Shown: in pieces, positions 7,122 to 19,754 of the stretch
Layout: every line of letters begins with the position of its first letter
Numbering within the stretch: position 1 is the first letter of the stretch
From: Sediminibacillus halophilus
GTDB lineage: Bacteria; Bacillota; Bacilli; Bacillales; Amphibacillaceae
DNA: 64,000 bases
Direction of reading: 5' to 3'
NCBI RefSeq assembly: GCF_900103695.1
Contig: NZ_FNHF01000002.1
Coordinates: 620,001-684,000 of the forward strand
Position numbers and translations under genes: made by a program
The notes under the pieces: generated by a model
Told to the model about the DNA's origin: nothing
Seen by the model: only the letters and a program-made list of their open reading frames with translations
Databases searched by the model: none

Positions 7122-8996
7122 TTGGCTAGTAAAACTAATCTTCGCAAGAAACTATTGGCTAGTGTAATGCTCGTTTCATTAGGATTTGGTACTACGCTAG
7201 GGAACACCCCCTCTGATGCTTCAGCCCAGAAGACCCCTTCCTACCAAAATCCCGGCCTCGATGTAGAGGTTCGTGTAGCGGATTTACTCTCAAGAATGAC
7301 ACTAGAAGAAAAGATAGGGCAAATGGTACAACCAGAAAGGTTTTCCGTTACGCCAGAGGACATTCAACACTATGGAATCGGCTCTGTGTTGAGCGGTGGC
7401 GGTTCTGTTCCAGATGAGAATACACCGGAAAGCTGGGCGGATATGGTTGATGACTTTCAGCAGGGTGCCCTCCGAACACGCCTCGGTATTCCGATCATTT
7501 ATGGTGTGGATGCAGTTCATGGCCATAACAATGTACAGGGCGCAACGATTTTTCCGCATAATATAGGGCTTGGCGCAGCAAATGACCGAGATTTGATGAA
7601 AAGGATCGGGGAGGCTACTGCCGAGGAAGTTCGCGCCACTGGAATCAGTTATACCTTTGCCCCTACCCTTGCAGCACCACAAAATATCCGTTGGGGCAGA
7701 ACATATGAAGGATATAGTGAAAAACCGCAAATTGTTAGCAAACTTGGTCCCGCTATTGTGGAAGGCTTGCAAGGAGACCCTAAGAAACGTGATTTTCTTA
7801 AAGGAAACCATATTACCTCCACCATTAAACACTTTGTCGGCGACGGTCTGACTGAGGGCGGAAAAGACCAGGGAAACGTCACCGAGTACACGGAAGAAGA
7901 ACTGAAAAAACATATCAAACCATATAAAGATGCTATCAAAGCTGGCGCTAGATCTGTGATGATCACCTACAGTTCCATCAATGGATTGAAAACACATGGA
8001 GATTATCACATGATTACCGAGGTACTGAAGGGAGAACTAGGCTTCACCGGTTTTGTGATTTCCGACTATAATGGACCACAGCAAATTGTCCCTGGAGATT
8101 TCCGAGAATCGATAAAACGCAGTATTAATGCCGGTGTCGACTTATTTATGATTCCGAATGACTGGAAGCGATTCCTGTCGACTACTAAGGAGTTAGTGGA
8201 AAACGGGGAGGTTTCAACAAATCGAATCGACGATGCAGTTACCAGAATCCTTCGAGTCAAATTTGAAAATGGGTTATTTGAGGAGCCGTTTGCCGACAGG
8301 GATTTAGTAGCGGAAGGCGTCGGGAATGCCGACCACCGCGATATAGCACGGGAAGCCGTTCGCAAATCACAGGTTCTTTTAAAGAATAACAATAATATAT
8401 TACCACTGGATAAAAATAGCTCCGATTTAGTCGTAGTGGGGAAAAAGGCAGATAACATCGGTTACCAAAGTGGCGGTTGGACAATCAGCTGGCAAGGATC
8501 CCCACAAAAAGATTTAACAGAAGGAACAACGATATTAGAAGGGATCCAGGAAGTTGCAGGCACTGGTTCAGAAATAACCTATAGCGAAGATGGTTCGAAT
8601 ATTTCCGGCCATGATGCTGCAATTGTTGTGGTCGGAGAAGAACCTTATGCAGAGGGACAAGGTGACCGTGAAGACTTACATCTTAGCCAGGAGGATATCG
8701 ACCTGTTAAACGAAGTAAAAGCTTCCGGCACCCCAATGATCGTATTGCTGCTGTCTGGACGCCCAATGCTTGTTACCGATGAGATTGCTGACTGGGATGC
8801 TTTCGTTGCCTCATGGCTGCCAGGTACAGAGGGCGCAGGTATCGCCGACGTATTATTCGGTGATTACGAATTCCAGGGGAAACTGTCCTACACCTGGCCA
8901 AAGAATATGGAACAAGTAAATAACCATGTTAAAAATGATCCGCTTTTCCGTCTAGGTTATGGATTAAAAACGAAGGTTGGAAATGGAAATCAATAA
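7122..8996 (+). CDS. secreted glycoside hydrolase family 3 beta-glucosidase
   Basis: 624-residue exported GH3 enzyme. The TTG start follows CTGGAGGAATTGATT. A signal peptide covers about residues 1-36 (KKLLASVMLVSLGFGTTLG ... ASAQ). The (alpha/beta)8 domain (about 45-385) contains MTLEEKIGQM, GVDAVHGHNN, IKHFVGDG and the nucleophile Asp315 in GFVISDY. The second domain (about 400-610) holds the putative acid/base region VGEEPYAEGQGD. This layout matches exo-1,3/1,4-beta-glucanases and beta-glucosidases. It is probably released or wall-associated and trims beta-glucans or cello-oligosaccharides. The PA14-type insert of some GH3 enzymes is absent. Exact substrate unknown. Confidence 0.92.
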   Translation: MASKTNLRKKLLASVMLVSLGFGTTLGNTPSDASAQKTPSYQNPGLDVEVRVADLLSRMTLEEKIGQMVQPERFSVTPEDIQHYGIGSVLSGGGSVPDENTPESWADMVDDFQQGALRTRLGIPIIYGVDAVHGHNNVQGATIFPHNIGLGAANDRDLMKRIGEATAEEVRATGISYTFAPTLAAPQNIRWGRTYEGYSEKPQIVSKLGPAIVEGLQGDPKKRDFLKGNHITSTIKHFVGDGLTEGGKDQGNVTEYTEEELKKHIKPYKDAIKAGARSVMITYSSINGLKTHGDYHMITEVLKGELGFTGFVISDYNGPQQIVPGDFRESIKRSINAGVDLFMIPNDWKRFLSTTKELVENGEVSTNRIDDAVTRILRVKFENGLFEEPFADRDLVAEGVGNADHRDIAREAVRKSQVLLKNNNNILPLDKNSSDLVVVGKKADNIGYQSGGWTISWQGSPQKDLTEGTTILEGIQEVAGTGSEITYSEDGSNISGHDAAIVVVGEEPYAEGQGDREDLHLSQEDIDLLNEVKASGTPMIVLLLSGRPMLVTDEIADWDAFVASWLPGTEGAGIADVLFGDYEFQGKLSYTWPKNMEQVNNHVKNDPLFRLGYGLKTKVGNGNQ

Positions 8997-9016
8997 CCTC
9001 AAAATCTAGATTTTTG

Positions 9017-9058
9017 CCCCCTGCATGGACTAAATATCCTGTCAGGGGGTTTCCCTTT
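9017..9058 (+). terminator. intrinsic terminator after the GH3 gene
   Basis: CCCCCTG (9017-9023) pairs with CAGGGGG (9043-9049) and is followed by TTTCCCTTTT. The loop is long (19 bases) but the G+C stem and T-rich tail support termination. Confidence 0.6.
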
Positions 9059-9138
9059 TGAAAAATAGTATAAACAAAAAGGATTATCAAGCTGAAACTG
9101 GAATAAAGTAGTTAAGAAATAAAACAGGAGGGATACAA

Positions 9139-9690
9139 ATGACAAAGAAAATTTTGATTCTTGCAGGAGATGCTGTAGAGGCGTTGGAAATTTACTATCC
9201 ATATTTCCGCTGTTTGGAGGAAGGCTTTGACACGACAATTGCCGCAACGAGCTCGAAACCACTGCATACGGTCGTCCACGATTTTGTGGGTTGGGAAACA
9301 TATACCGAGAAGGCTGGGTATTTAATCGAGGCAAATGAAGCCTTTGCTGATATCGAACCTCAACAATATGACGGTCTCATCATTCCTGGCGGCCGGGCAC
9401 CCGAACACATTCGTTTGAATGAACATGTGCCGAAAATCGTGAGCCATTTCTTTGAAGCAAACAAACCTATTGCAGCGGTCTGCCATGCCAGCCTCGTCCT
9501 GACAACCGTCCGGGAGCACATAAAAAATCGCAAAATGACGGCATATGTTGCCTGCAAGCCAGAAGTAGAAGCAGCAGGATCCACTTACATCGAAGAGCAT
9601 CTTCATACAGACGGTAACCTGATTTCCGGTCATGCCTGGCCAGACCTGCCTGGTTTAATGAAGGAGTTCATCAAGCAAATCAATGGCTAA
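9139..9690 (+). CDS. DJ-1/PfpI family protein
   Basis: 183-residue single-domain DJ-1/PfpI protein. The nucleophile elbow AAVCHAS places the conserved cysteine at residue 115 followed by His116. DGLIIPGG provides the loop around residues 78-86 and the N-terminus KKILILAGDAVEALE carries the conserved acidic residue. Members include PfpI-type peptidases, deglycase/chaperone-like proteins and isonitrile hydratases, so the activity is not fixed by sequence. Cytosolic; AGGAGGGAT ribosome binding site. Monocistronic between the two glycosidase genes. Confidence 0.88.
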   Translation: MTKKILILAGDAVEALEIYYPYFRCLEEGFDTTIAATSSKPLHTVVHDFVGWETYTEKAGYLIEANEAFADIEPQQYDGLIIPGGRAPEHIRLNEHVPKIVSHFFEANKPIAAVCHASLVLTTVREHIKNRKMTAYVACKPEVEAAGSTYIEEHLHTDGNLISGHAWPDLPGLMKEFIKQING

Positions 9691-9703
9691 GCCTTCCTTG
9701 ATT

Positions 9704-9786
9704 AATCGGTCTCATACGAAAATGTGTATATGGTGATTCGTTTACCATATAGAAAGAACATTTCGATACAGAGGCCGATTTTTTTA
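9704..9786 (+). terminator. long three-tier stem-loop with T-tract
   Basis: AATCGGTCTC (9704-9713) pairs with GAGGCCGATT (9771-9780). Inside it CGAAAATGT pairs with ACATTTCG with one bulge, and inside that TATATGGT pairs with ACCATATA. A run of T follows. It probably terminates the DJ-1 transcript but is far larger than an ordinary terminator. From here to 9988 there is an A+T-rich leader containing the inverted repeat TTAGTA-N6-TACTAA (9796-9813), a possible operator for the beta-galactosidase gene. Confidence 0.55.
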
Positions 9787-9967
9787 CTTGTTCATTTAGT
9801 AAAATCCTACTAATCTGTAATCCTATTTGCTTGAAAGTTTAGTAGATTAACCCTATTGAGTGCCCGCTCTCCCCATGGTTTAATAAAGTTAACTGACTAT
9901 TTGAAAATTTTCTTTCTATCTAACTCAGTACCTCCACTTCTATTTTTTTCAGTAGTTAGTTAATTAA

Positions 9968-14179
<4,212 letters not shown>

Positions 14180-14189
14180 TGCAAACTTA

Positions 14190-14219
14190 AAACCGCCAGT
14201 TTTCATAAGCTGGCGGTTT
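14190..14219. terminator. bidirectional terminator between beta-galactosidase and catalase
   Basis: AACCGCCAG (14191-14199) pairs perfectly with CTGGCGGTT (14210-14218), with A- and T-rich flanks on the two sides, between convergent genes. Confidence 0.8.
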
Positions 14220-14228
14220 CTTTCACAA

Positions 14229-15854
14229 TCAATATGGATCAGAAGGGATGCTGTCTTCCATGGCTTGCTCTACACCTTCTTTTGTCTGGGTTGCTCCGGC
14301 TGGTCCACCGTGTGTTGAATCCATATCGGCGGCGTCCATTTTATCATTTTCCAATCCTTCTTTTACCCTGCGGCCATATTCCTCGTCACATTTCGTGAAG
14401 TGCTCGATCATTTTTTCCTGTATTTCTTTCCGGCATGGTTTAAGGTTGGCAACAAGGTTTTTAATCAATTCATCGCGTTCCCAATCTTTGAATTTACGAT
14501 ACGTTTCGCCAGCTTGTTTGTACGGGTTTTGCCTGTCTATTGCTTCTTTTTTCACCTCTCCCGACACGTGTGGGGAATAAGTCTTGCTGCTAGGATTCGC
14601 TTCCTCGAGGTTATTCATCAAGGAAGGCTCATAGTTGACATGCGGATTTTGGTTTTCATCATTGTCAACTTGGTAAGACATTTGACCGCCCCGTTGATTG
14701 GTGGCCACCTTTTTCTTCGGACGATTGATTGGCAGCTGCAAATAGTTTGCACCTACGCGGTAACGTTGCGTATCCGAATAGGAGAAAGTCCGTCCCTGGA
14801 GCATTTTGTCATCCGAAAAGTCCATGCCGTCTACCAGGACCCCTGTCCCGAAAGCGGCCTGTTCTACTTCATTGAAGTAATCTTCCGGATTGCGATTCAA
14901 CACCATTTTCCCAACAGGGATCCAAGGGAATTGGTCTTTCGGCCAAATTTTCGTATCATCAAGCGGGTCGAAATCCAGCTCCGGATGATCATCATCACTC
15001 ATCACTTGCACATAGAGCTCCCATTCCGGATAATCCCCTCGCTCGATCGCCTCATATAAATCCTGGGTTGCGTGATTGAAATTTTTCTTTTGAATTTCTT
15101 CTGCCTGTTCCTGGGTTAAATTGCGGATTCCTTGTACCGGTTCAAAATGATACTTAACAAGTACCGCTTCCCCATCTTCATTCACCCACTTATACGTATT
15201 CACTCCAGAGCCTTGCATTTGGCGATAATTGGCCGGAATACCCCATGGAGAAAATAAAAATGTCAGCATATGCATTGCTTCAGGAGTTTGCGACATGAAG
15301 TCGAAGATCCGTTCACTATCCTGGATATTGGTTACCGGATCAGGTTTCAATGCGTGAATCACATCAGGAAACTTAATGGCATCACGGATAAAAAATACTT
15401 TTAAATTGTTCCCGACTAAATCCCAGTTGCCATCTTCTGTATAAAATTTCACCGCGAAACCTCTAGGATCACGTAACGTTTCCGGAGAAGTTCCACTATG
15501 AATTACCGTTGAAAAACGAATAAAAACGGGGGTCCGCTTCCCTTTTTCCTGGAATAATTTTGCCCTGGTATATTTGGAAATCGGCTCATCCCCTGCAGAA
15601 CCATATGCTTCAAAATAGCCATGAGCACCTGCTCCCCGTGCGTGGACAACGCGTTCCGGGATTCTTTCCCTGTCAAAATGACTGATTTTTTCTATGAATT
15701 CGTAGTTTTCCAGCGTTGCAGGTCCACGGTTTCCTACAGTCTTTGTGTTCTGATTGTCTCTTACAGGGTGCCCCTGCCTAGTCGTCAAGGTTCCCTTTTC
15801 CTTGTTGTCCTCATCTTTGTTGCTATGTAGATTGTCTTTAGAGTTCTTATCCAT
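14229..15854 (-). CDS. heme catalase
   Basis: 541-residue monofunctional heme catalase that converts hydrogen peroxide to water and oxygen in the cytosol. Visible signatures are the catalytic His71 ([11 protein letters not shown]), the Asn-containing [10 protein letters not shown] segment and the proximal tyrosine motif near residue 354 ([10 protein letters not shown]). A hydrophilic N-terminal extension of about 45 residues and an acidic C-terminal tail make it longer than KatA (about 480) and nearer to KatX-like catalases. A PerR-like box lies about 75 bases upstream, so peroxide induction is expected. Which paralogue it is cannot be settled here. Confidence 0.95.
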   Translation of the reverse strand: MDKNSKDNLHSNKDEDNKEKGTLTTRQGHPVRDNQNTKTVGNRGPATLENYEFIEKISHFDRERIPERVVHARGAGAHGYFEAYGSAGDEPISKYTRAKLFQEKGKRTPVFIRFSTVIHSGTSPETLRDPRGFAVKFYTEDGNWDLVGNNLKVFFIRDAIKFPDVIHALKPDPVTNIQDSERIFDFMSQTPEAMHMLTFLFSPWGIPANYRQMQGSGVNTYKWVNEDGEAVLVKYHFEPVQGIRNLTQEQAEEIQKKNFNHATQDLYEAIERGDYPEWELYVQVMSDDDHPELDFDPLDDTKIWPKDQFPWIPVGKMVLNRNPEDYFNEVEQAAFGTGVLVDGMDFSDDKMLQGRTFSYSDTQRYRVGANYLQLPINRPKKKVATNQRGGQMSYQVDNDENQNPHVNYEPSLMNNLEEANPSSKTYSPHVSGEVKKEAIDRQNPYKQAGETYRKFKDWERDELIKNLVANLKPCRKEIQEKMIEHFTKCDEEYGRRVKEGLENDKMDAADMDSTHGGPAGATQTKEGVEQAMEDSIPSDPY

Positions 15855-15926
15855 TATCGTCCCTCCTTTAGAAATTCCTTACTCTATTCCCAAAACGAGC
15901 AGACAACAAACGGAGTTTTCAAAAAA

Positions 15927-15941
15927 TAATAATGATTATTT
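15927..15941 (-). promoter_or_regulatory. PerR-box-like operator of the catalase gene
   Basis: TAATAATGATTATTT matches the PerR consensus TTATAATNATTATAA at most positions, including the core AATNATT, and is placed 73 bases before the catalase start. Related Fur-family sites look similar, so PerR is favoured mainly because the target is a catalase. Confidence 0.6.
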
Positions 15942-16009
15942 ATAAAAATAAATTATTAGGTGAGCATAAGACTCTTGCTCCCTAAAAAAACAAAGAGGAC
16001 TACAGTAAA

Positions 16010-16037
16010 AAAACAAGCGTCCCGATCAGGACGCTTG
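16010..16037 (-). terminator. terminator of xpt-pbuX
   Basis: CAAGCGTCC (16014-16022) and GGACGCTTG (16029-16037) form a 9-base stem that includes the pbuX stop codon. On the minus strand it is followed by a T run. Confidence 0.75.
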
Positions 16038-17339
16038 CTCTTCTCTTATCTGCCTTTGAATCGATCTCTCAGAACGTACAGGAATCACGTTAAACAAGAC
16101 ATTTAAAACAATGGCTGTCAGACTGCCGGCAACGATGCCGCTGTCAGTCAAAATCCGGATGCTTTCCGGAAGGTTGGCGAAGATTTCCGGAACTGCCGTT
16201 ACCCCCAGCCCCATTCCGACGGAACACGCAACCGTTAACAGATTACCCTGGCTTTCGAAGTCCACTTGGCTGAGCATCTTAATGCCATAAGCAATAACCA
16301 TTCCGAACATTGCCAAGGAGGCTCCGCCAAGCACAGCAGTCGGAATCAAGGTGGTGATAGCGGCGATTTTCGGCAGGAAGCCCAATACAACTAAAATGGA
16401 GCCGGCAGCAAAAATAGCCTGTTTCGTTTTGACCCCTGTTAGCTGGACCAGACCAACGTTTTGCGAATAGGCGGTATAAGGAAAAGCGTTGAAGATACCG
16501 CCTAGCACAATCGCAAGTCCTTCCGCCCGATACCCTTTTTCCAGATCCTTTCCACTGACCTCGCGATTGGTTATATCGCCTAGGGCCAGGTAAACGCCAG
16601 TCGATTCGATCAAACTGACAATCGCAACCAATGTCATCGTCAGAATGGCAGAAATGTTAAAAGTAGGGGCGCCAAAGTAAAATGGATGGATAGAATGAAA
16701 CCAAGAAGCATCTCCTACTTCTGAAATATCGACCATTCCCATCAAAGCTGCCGCAACCGTACCGGCCACCAAACCAATGAGAATCGAAATCGTCCGCAGA
16801 AATCCTTTCGCAAATTTATTCAGTAATAAAATGAATACAAGAACACCGAATGCTAACAACAGATTGGCAGGATTTCCGAAATCCGCGCTGCCTTCACCAC
16901 CTGCCATGTCATTGAATGCTACCGGGACGAGAGTCAACCCGATTATCATCACAACAGAGCCGGTGACAACCGGTGGGAAAAACCGGACTAATTTACTGAA
17001 GTACTTCGAAATCAACACGACGAACAGCCCGGAAACAAGGATGGCTCCATAAATAGCGGATATTCCATGCTGACTCCCTATTGCGATCATCGGCCCGACG
17101 GCAGTGAATGTACAACCAAGCATGACAGGCAGTCCAATGCCGAAAAACTTATTTCTCCATACTTGCAGAAGGGTTGCAACCCCACATGCAAGCAAATCAA
17201 TCGAAATCAAATAGGTGAGCTGTTCGAAGGTTAACGCTAATGCTCCTCCGACAATCAATGGAACGACAACAGCCCCTGCGTACATCGCCAATACATGCTG
17301 GAAGCCAATCGATAGTGTTTGAAGCCTCTTTTTGTTCAT
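16026..17339 (-). CDS. pbuX: xanthine permease
   Basis: 437-residue NCS2 (nucleobase:cation symporter-2) permease with about 14 membrane spans. Typical segments are the N-terminal FQHVLAMYAGAVVVPLIVG, the LPVMLGCTFTAVGPMIAIG loop and NAFPYTAYSQNVGLVQLTGVKTK. It follows xpt by 21 bases on the same transcript under a guanine riboswitch, the classical xpt-pbuX arrangement of Bacillus, so xanthine is the likely substrate and uptake should fall when guanine is plentiful. Uric acid transport is a less likely alternative for this family. Confidence 0.93.
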   Translation of the reverse strand: MNKKRLQTLSIGFQHVLAMYAGAVVVPLIVGGALALTFEQLTYLISIDLLACGVATLLQVWRNKFFGIGLPVMLGCTFTAVGPMIAIGSQHGISAIYGAILVSGLFVVLISKYFSKLVRFFPPVVTGSVVMIIGLTLVPVAFNDMAGGEGSADFGNPANLLLAFGVLVFILLLNKFAKGFLRTISILIGLVAGTVAAALMGMVDISEVGDASWFHSIHPFYFGAPTFNISAILTMTLVAIVSLIESTGVYLALGDITNREVSGKDLEKGYRAEGLAIVLGGIFNAFPYTAYSQNVGLVQLTGVKTKQAIFAAGSILVVLGFLPKIAAITTLIPTAVLGGASLAMFGMVIAYGIKMLSQVDFESQGNLLTVACSVGMGLGVTAVPEIFANLPESIRILTDSGIVAGSLTAIVLNVLFNVIPVRSERSIQRQIREEQAS

Positions 17340-17360
17340 CTGTTTTCTCCTCCTATCGTC

Positions 17361-18160
<800 letters not shown>

Positions 18161-18267
18161 TTCATCAGTACGTATATAATTTTCGATACATTGAATTATA
18201 ACGAATTTTGTCAGATATGCAAATGTTTTTTAATGGCAGACTGAAAAAGGTTTTCAAACATTACTAA

Positions 18268-18474
18268 TACTGCACTGCGGAAAAGTCCTACGTGAGGAGT
18301 GGCAAGACTCCAGTAGAAATGGAACTGCTCCCGCGTTGGAGCAATTACAAAATAGGGTATAAAATTTTCGAAAAATACGCGAAAGAAAATCCGGACGTTC
18401 TCATCGAAGAATGGACACAACTGCCAGCCTGCGAAATTGGAGAACAAAGCCATTATCAGGACAAATTCAACTAA
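18268..18474 (+). pseudogene. decayed C-terminal fragment, DUF2268-like
   Basis: The frame is open from 18268 to a TAA at 18472-18474 without a good start or ribosome binding site. The translation (GYKIFEKYAKENPDV, IEEWTQLPACEI) looks like the C-terminal end of DUF2268 (YjaZ-type putative Zn-protease) proteins; the HExxH part is missing. The first third (about 18270-18320) has bases reminiscent of the intergenic repeat at 47.3 kb. Most simply, it is a gene remnant truncated by recombination. Family recognition is from memory and moderately sure. Confidence 0.45.
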
Positions 18475-18497
18475 TTAAAGCCATGTTTAAAAAATAG

Positions 18498-18541
18498 CGG
18501 CCTTGAACAAGTTGATTCAAGGCCGTTTATTTCTTTTTTTA
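18498..18541 (-). terminator. terminator of the MDR oxidoreductase gene
   Basis: CGGCCTTGAA (18498-18507) and TTCAAGGCCG (18516-18525) form a perfect 10-base stem just beyond the stop codon. T-rich sequence is on the plus side and A/T-rich on the minus side, so it may act in both directions. Confidence 0.75.
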
Positions 18542-19564
18542 ATTGTGTCGAATCACGATTTTCCCGAAAAACTTCTGGCTGGCTAAATACTCGAATGCTT
18601 CTCTTACTTGATCAAACGAAAACATGCTGTCGATGATTGGAGTCATCTTTTTATCTGCAATCAGCTTGTTCATATTTTCAAAATCTTCCCGGCTGCCTAC
18701 TCCGATGGTTCTGGTAGACGCCCTGCCAAAAATGTCGAAGTAATCTAGTTTGTCGCCTTCCTTCGTCAGAACGCCGATCATGGCCACTTCCTCTCCGTTT
18801 GCCACAGCCTGCAGGGATTGTTTTATCGTAGCCGGACCGCCTACCTCGACGACGCGTTGGACACCTCCGGTCCGTTCCTTGACCACTTCTCCCCAATTAG
18901 GAGTAGATTGATAGTTAATCACGTCCTCCGCTCCGAGTTCTTTCAATTTTTCTGCCTTTTTATCGCTGGAAGTGGTGGCGATAACACGTAAGCCGAGCAG
19001 CTTAGCCAATTGAATGGCAAAAACGGACACCCCTCCGCTTCCCAGTGTAAGAACCGTGTCACCGGCAGCTAATGGGCTTGGACCGTGAAGCGCCGACCAG
19101 GCTGTCACGGCAGCACATGGAAGTGTTGACGCCTGTTCATAAGAAAGATGGTCCGGGATCGCTACGAGCAATTCAGGATTCAGCACCTTGTATTCCGTGA
19201 GCCAGCCGTCGCTATGTGAGCCATAAGGCTCCGTGTACACGGGCCGTTTTCCGCCAAACCATTCTTTAGTGAAATTTCCCGCAACCCTGTCTCCTACCTG
19301 AAAGCGTCGGACACCTTCTCCGACTGCGACGATTTCTCCAGCACCATCCGAAAGCGGAATCAGGTTGTCTGCGACCCCACCTGGGTAATCATTATGGACC
19401 ATCGCTAAATCACGATAATTCAAAGAGGTCGCTTTCACTTTCACCAGCACTTCTCCCCTTTGTACTTGAGGGATCTCCTCCTTTACGGTTTCAAGTTCAT
19501 CAAGAGTACCTGCTCGTTTTAACCGATAGGACTGCATGTAACCGCTTATTTGTCGATTTGTCAT
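18539..19564 (-). CDS. MDR family NAD(P)-dependent oxidoreductase (zinc-independent type)
   Basis: 341-residue medium-chain dehydrogenase/reductase. An N-terminal GroES-like part (YRDLAMVHNDYPG, LIPLSDGAGEIVAVGEGV, GDRVAGNF) precedes a Rossmann fold near residues 165-190 (GDTVLTLGSGGVSVFAIQLAKLLG). The catalytic-zinc Cys and the structural-zinc cysteines of classical alcohol dehydrogenases are not seen, so a quinone-reductase-like role is favoured. Two ATG codons each have a ribosome binding site: 19564 (MTNRQISG, AGGAGG 10 bases upstream) and 19588 (MEKGGEIS, AAGGAGGGAAGAT). The shorter is listed because its N-terminus is nearer to family length; the longer adds eight residues. Substrate unknown. 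Confidence 0.88.
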   Translation of the reverse strand: MTNRQISGYMQSYRLKRAGTLDELETVKEEIPQVQRGEVLVKVKATSLNYRDLAMVHNDYPGGVADNLIPLSDGAGEIVAVGEGVRRFQVGDRVAGNFTKEWFGGKRPVYTEPYGSHSDGWLTEYKVLNPELLVAIPDHLSYEQASTLPCAAVTAWSALHGPSPLAAGDTVLTLGSGGVSVFAIQLAKLLGLRVIATTSSDKKAEKLKELGAEDVINYQSTPNWGEVVKERTGGVQRVVEVGGPATIKQSLQAVANGEEVAMIGVLTKEGDKLDYFDIFGRASTRTIGVGSREDFENMNKLIADKKMTPIIDSMFSFDQVREAFEYLASQKFFGKIVIRHN

Positions 19565-19685
19565 TGAAATTTCTCCTCCTTTTTCCATATCTTCCCTCCT
19601 TCTTTTTACCAAGAATGGAGCTGTCTGAAAAGCGATATGTTTGGCAGGGAAAAAGGAGATAGAAACATGAGTTAAAGTGCACGAG

Positions 19686-19720
19686 CAAAAACCGAACGAT
19701 TCTGTTTAACATCGTTCGGT
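19686..19720 (-). terminator. terminator of the LTD/phosphoesterase gene
   Basis: ACCGAACGAT (19691-19700) and ATCGTTCGGT (19711-19720) form a perfect stem; on the minus strand it is followed by TTTTTGC. Similar ACCGAACG-type stems occur at 31172-31221 and 47586-47601. Confidence 0.8.
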
Positions 19721-19754
19721 CTTTGCCCTGGCTAATGTCCTATTTTCCCAGCCA

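Noticed and set aside
7302-8009. 235-codon minus-strand frame inside the GH3 gene
   Set aside because: Antisense shadow; the plus strand carries all GH3 motifs including the nucleophile.
14400-15059. 219-codon plus-strand frame opposite the catalase gene
   Set aside because: Antisense shadow of a well-conserved gene; its translation resembles no protein family and it lacks a ribosome binding site.
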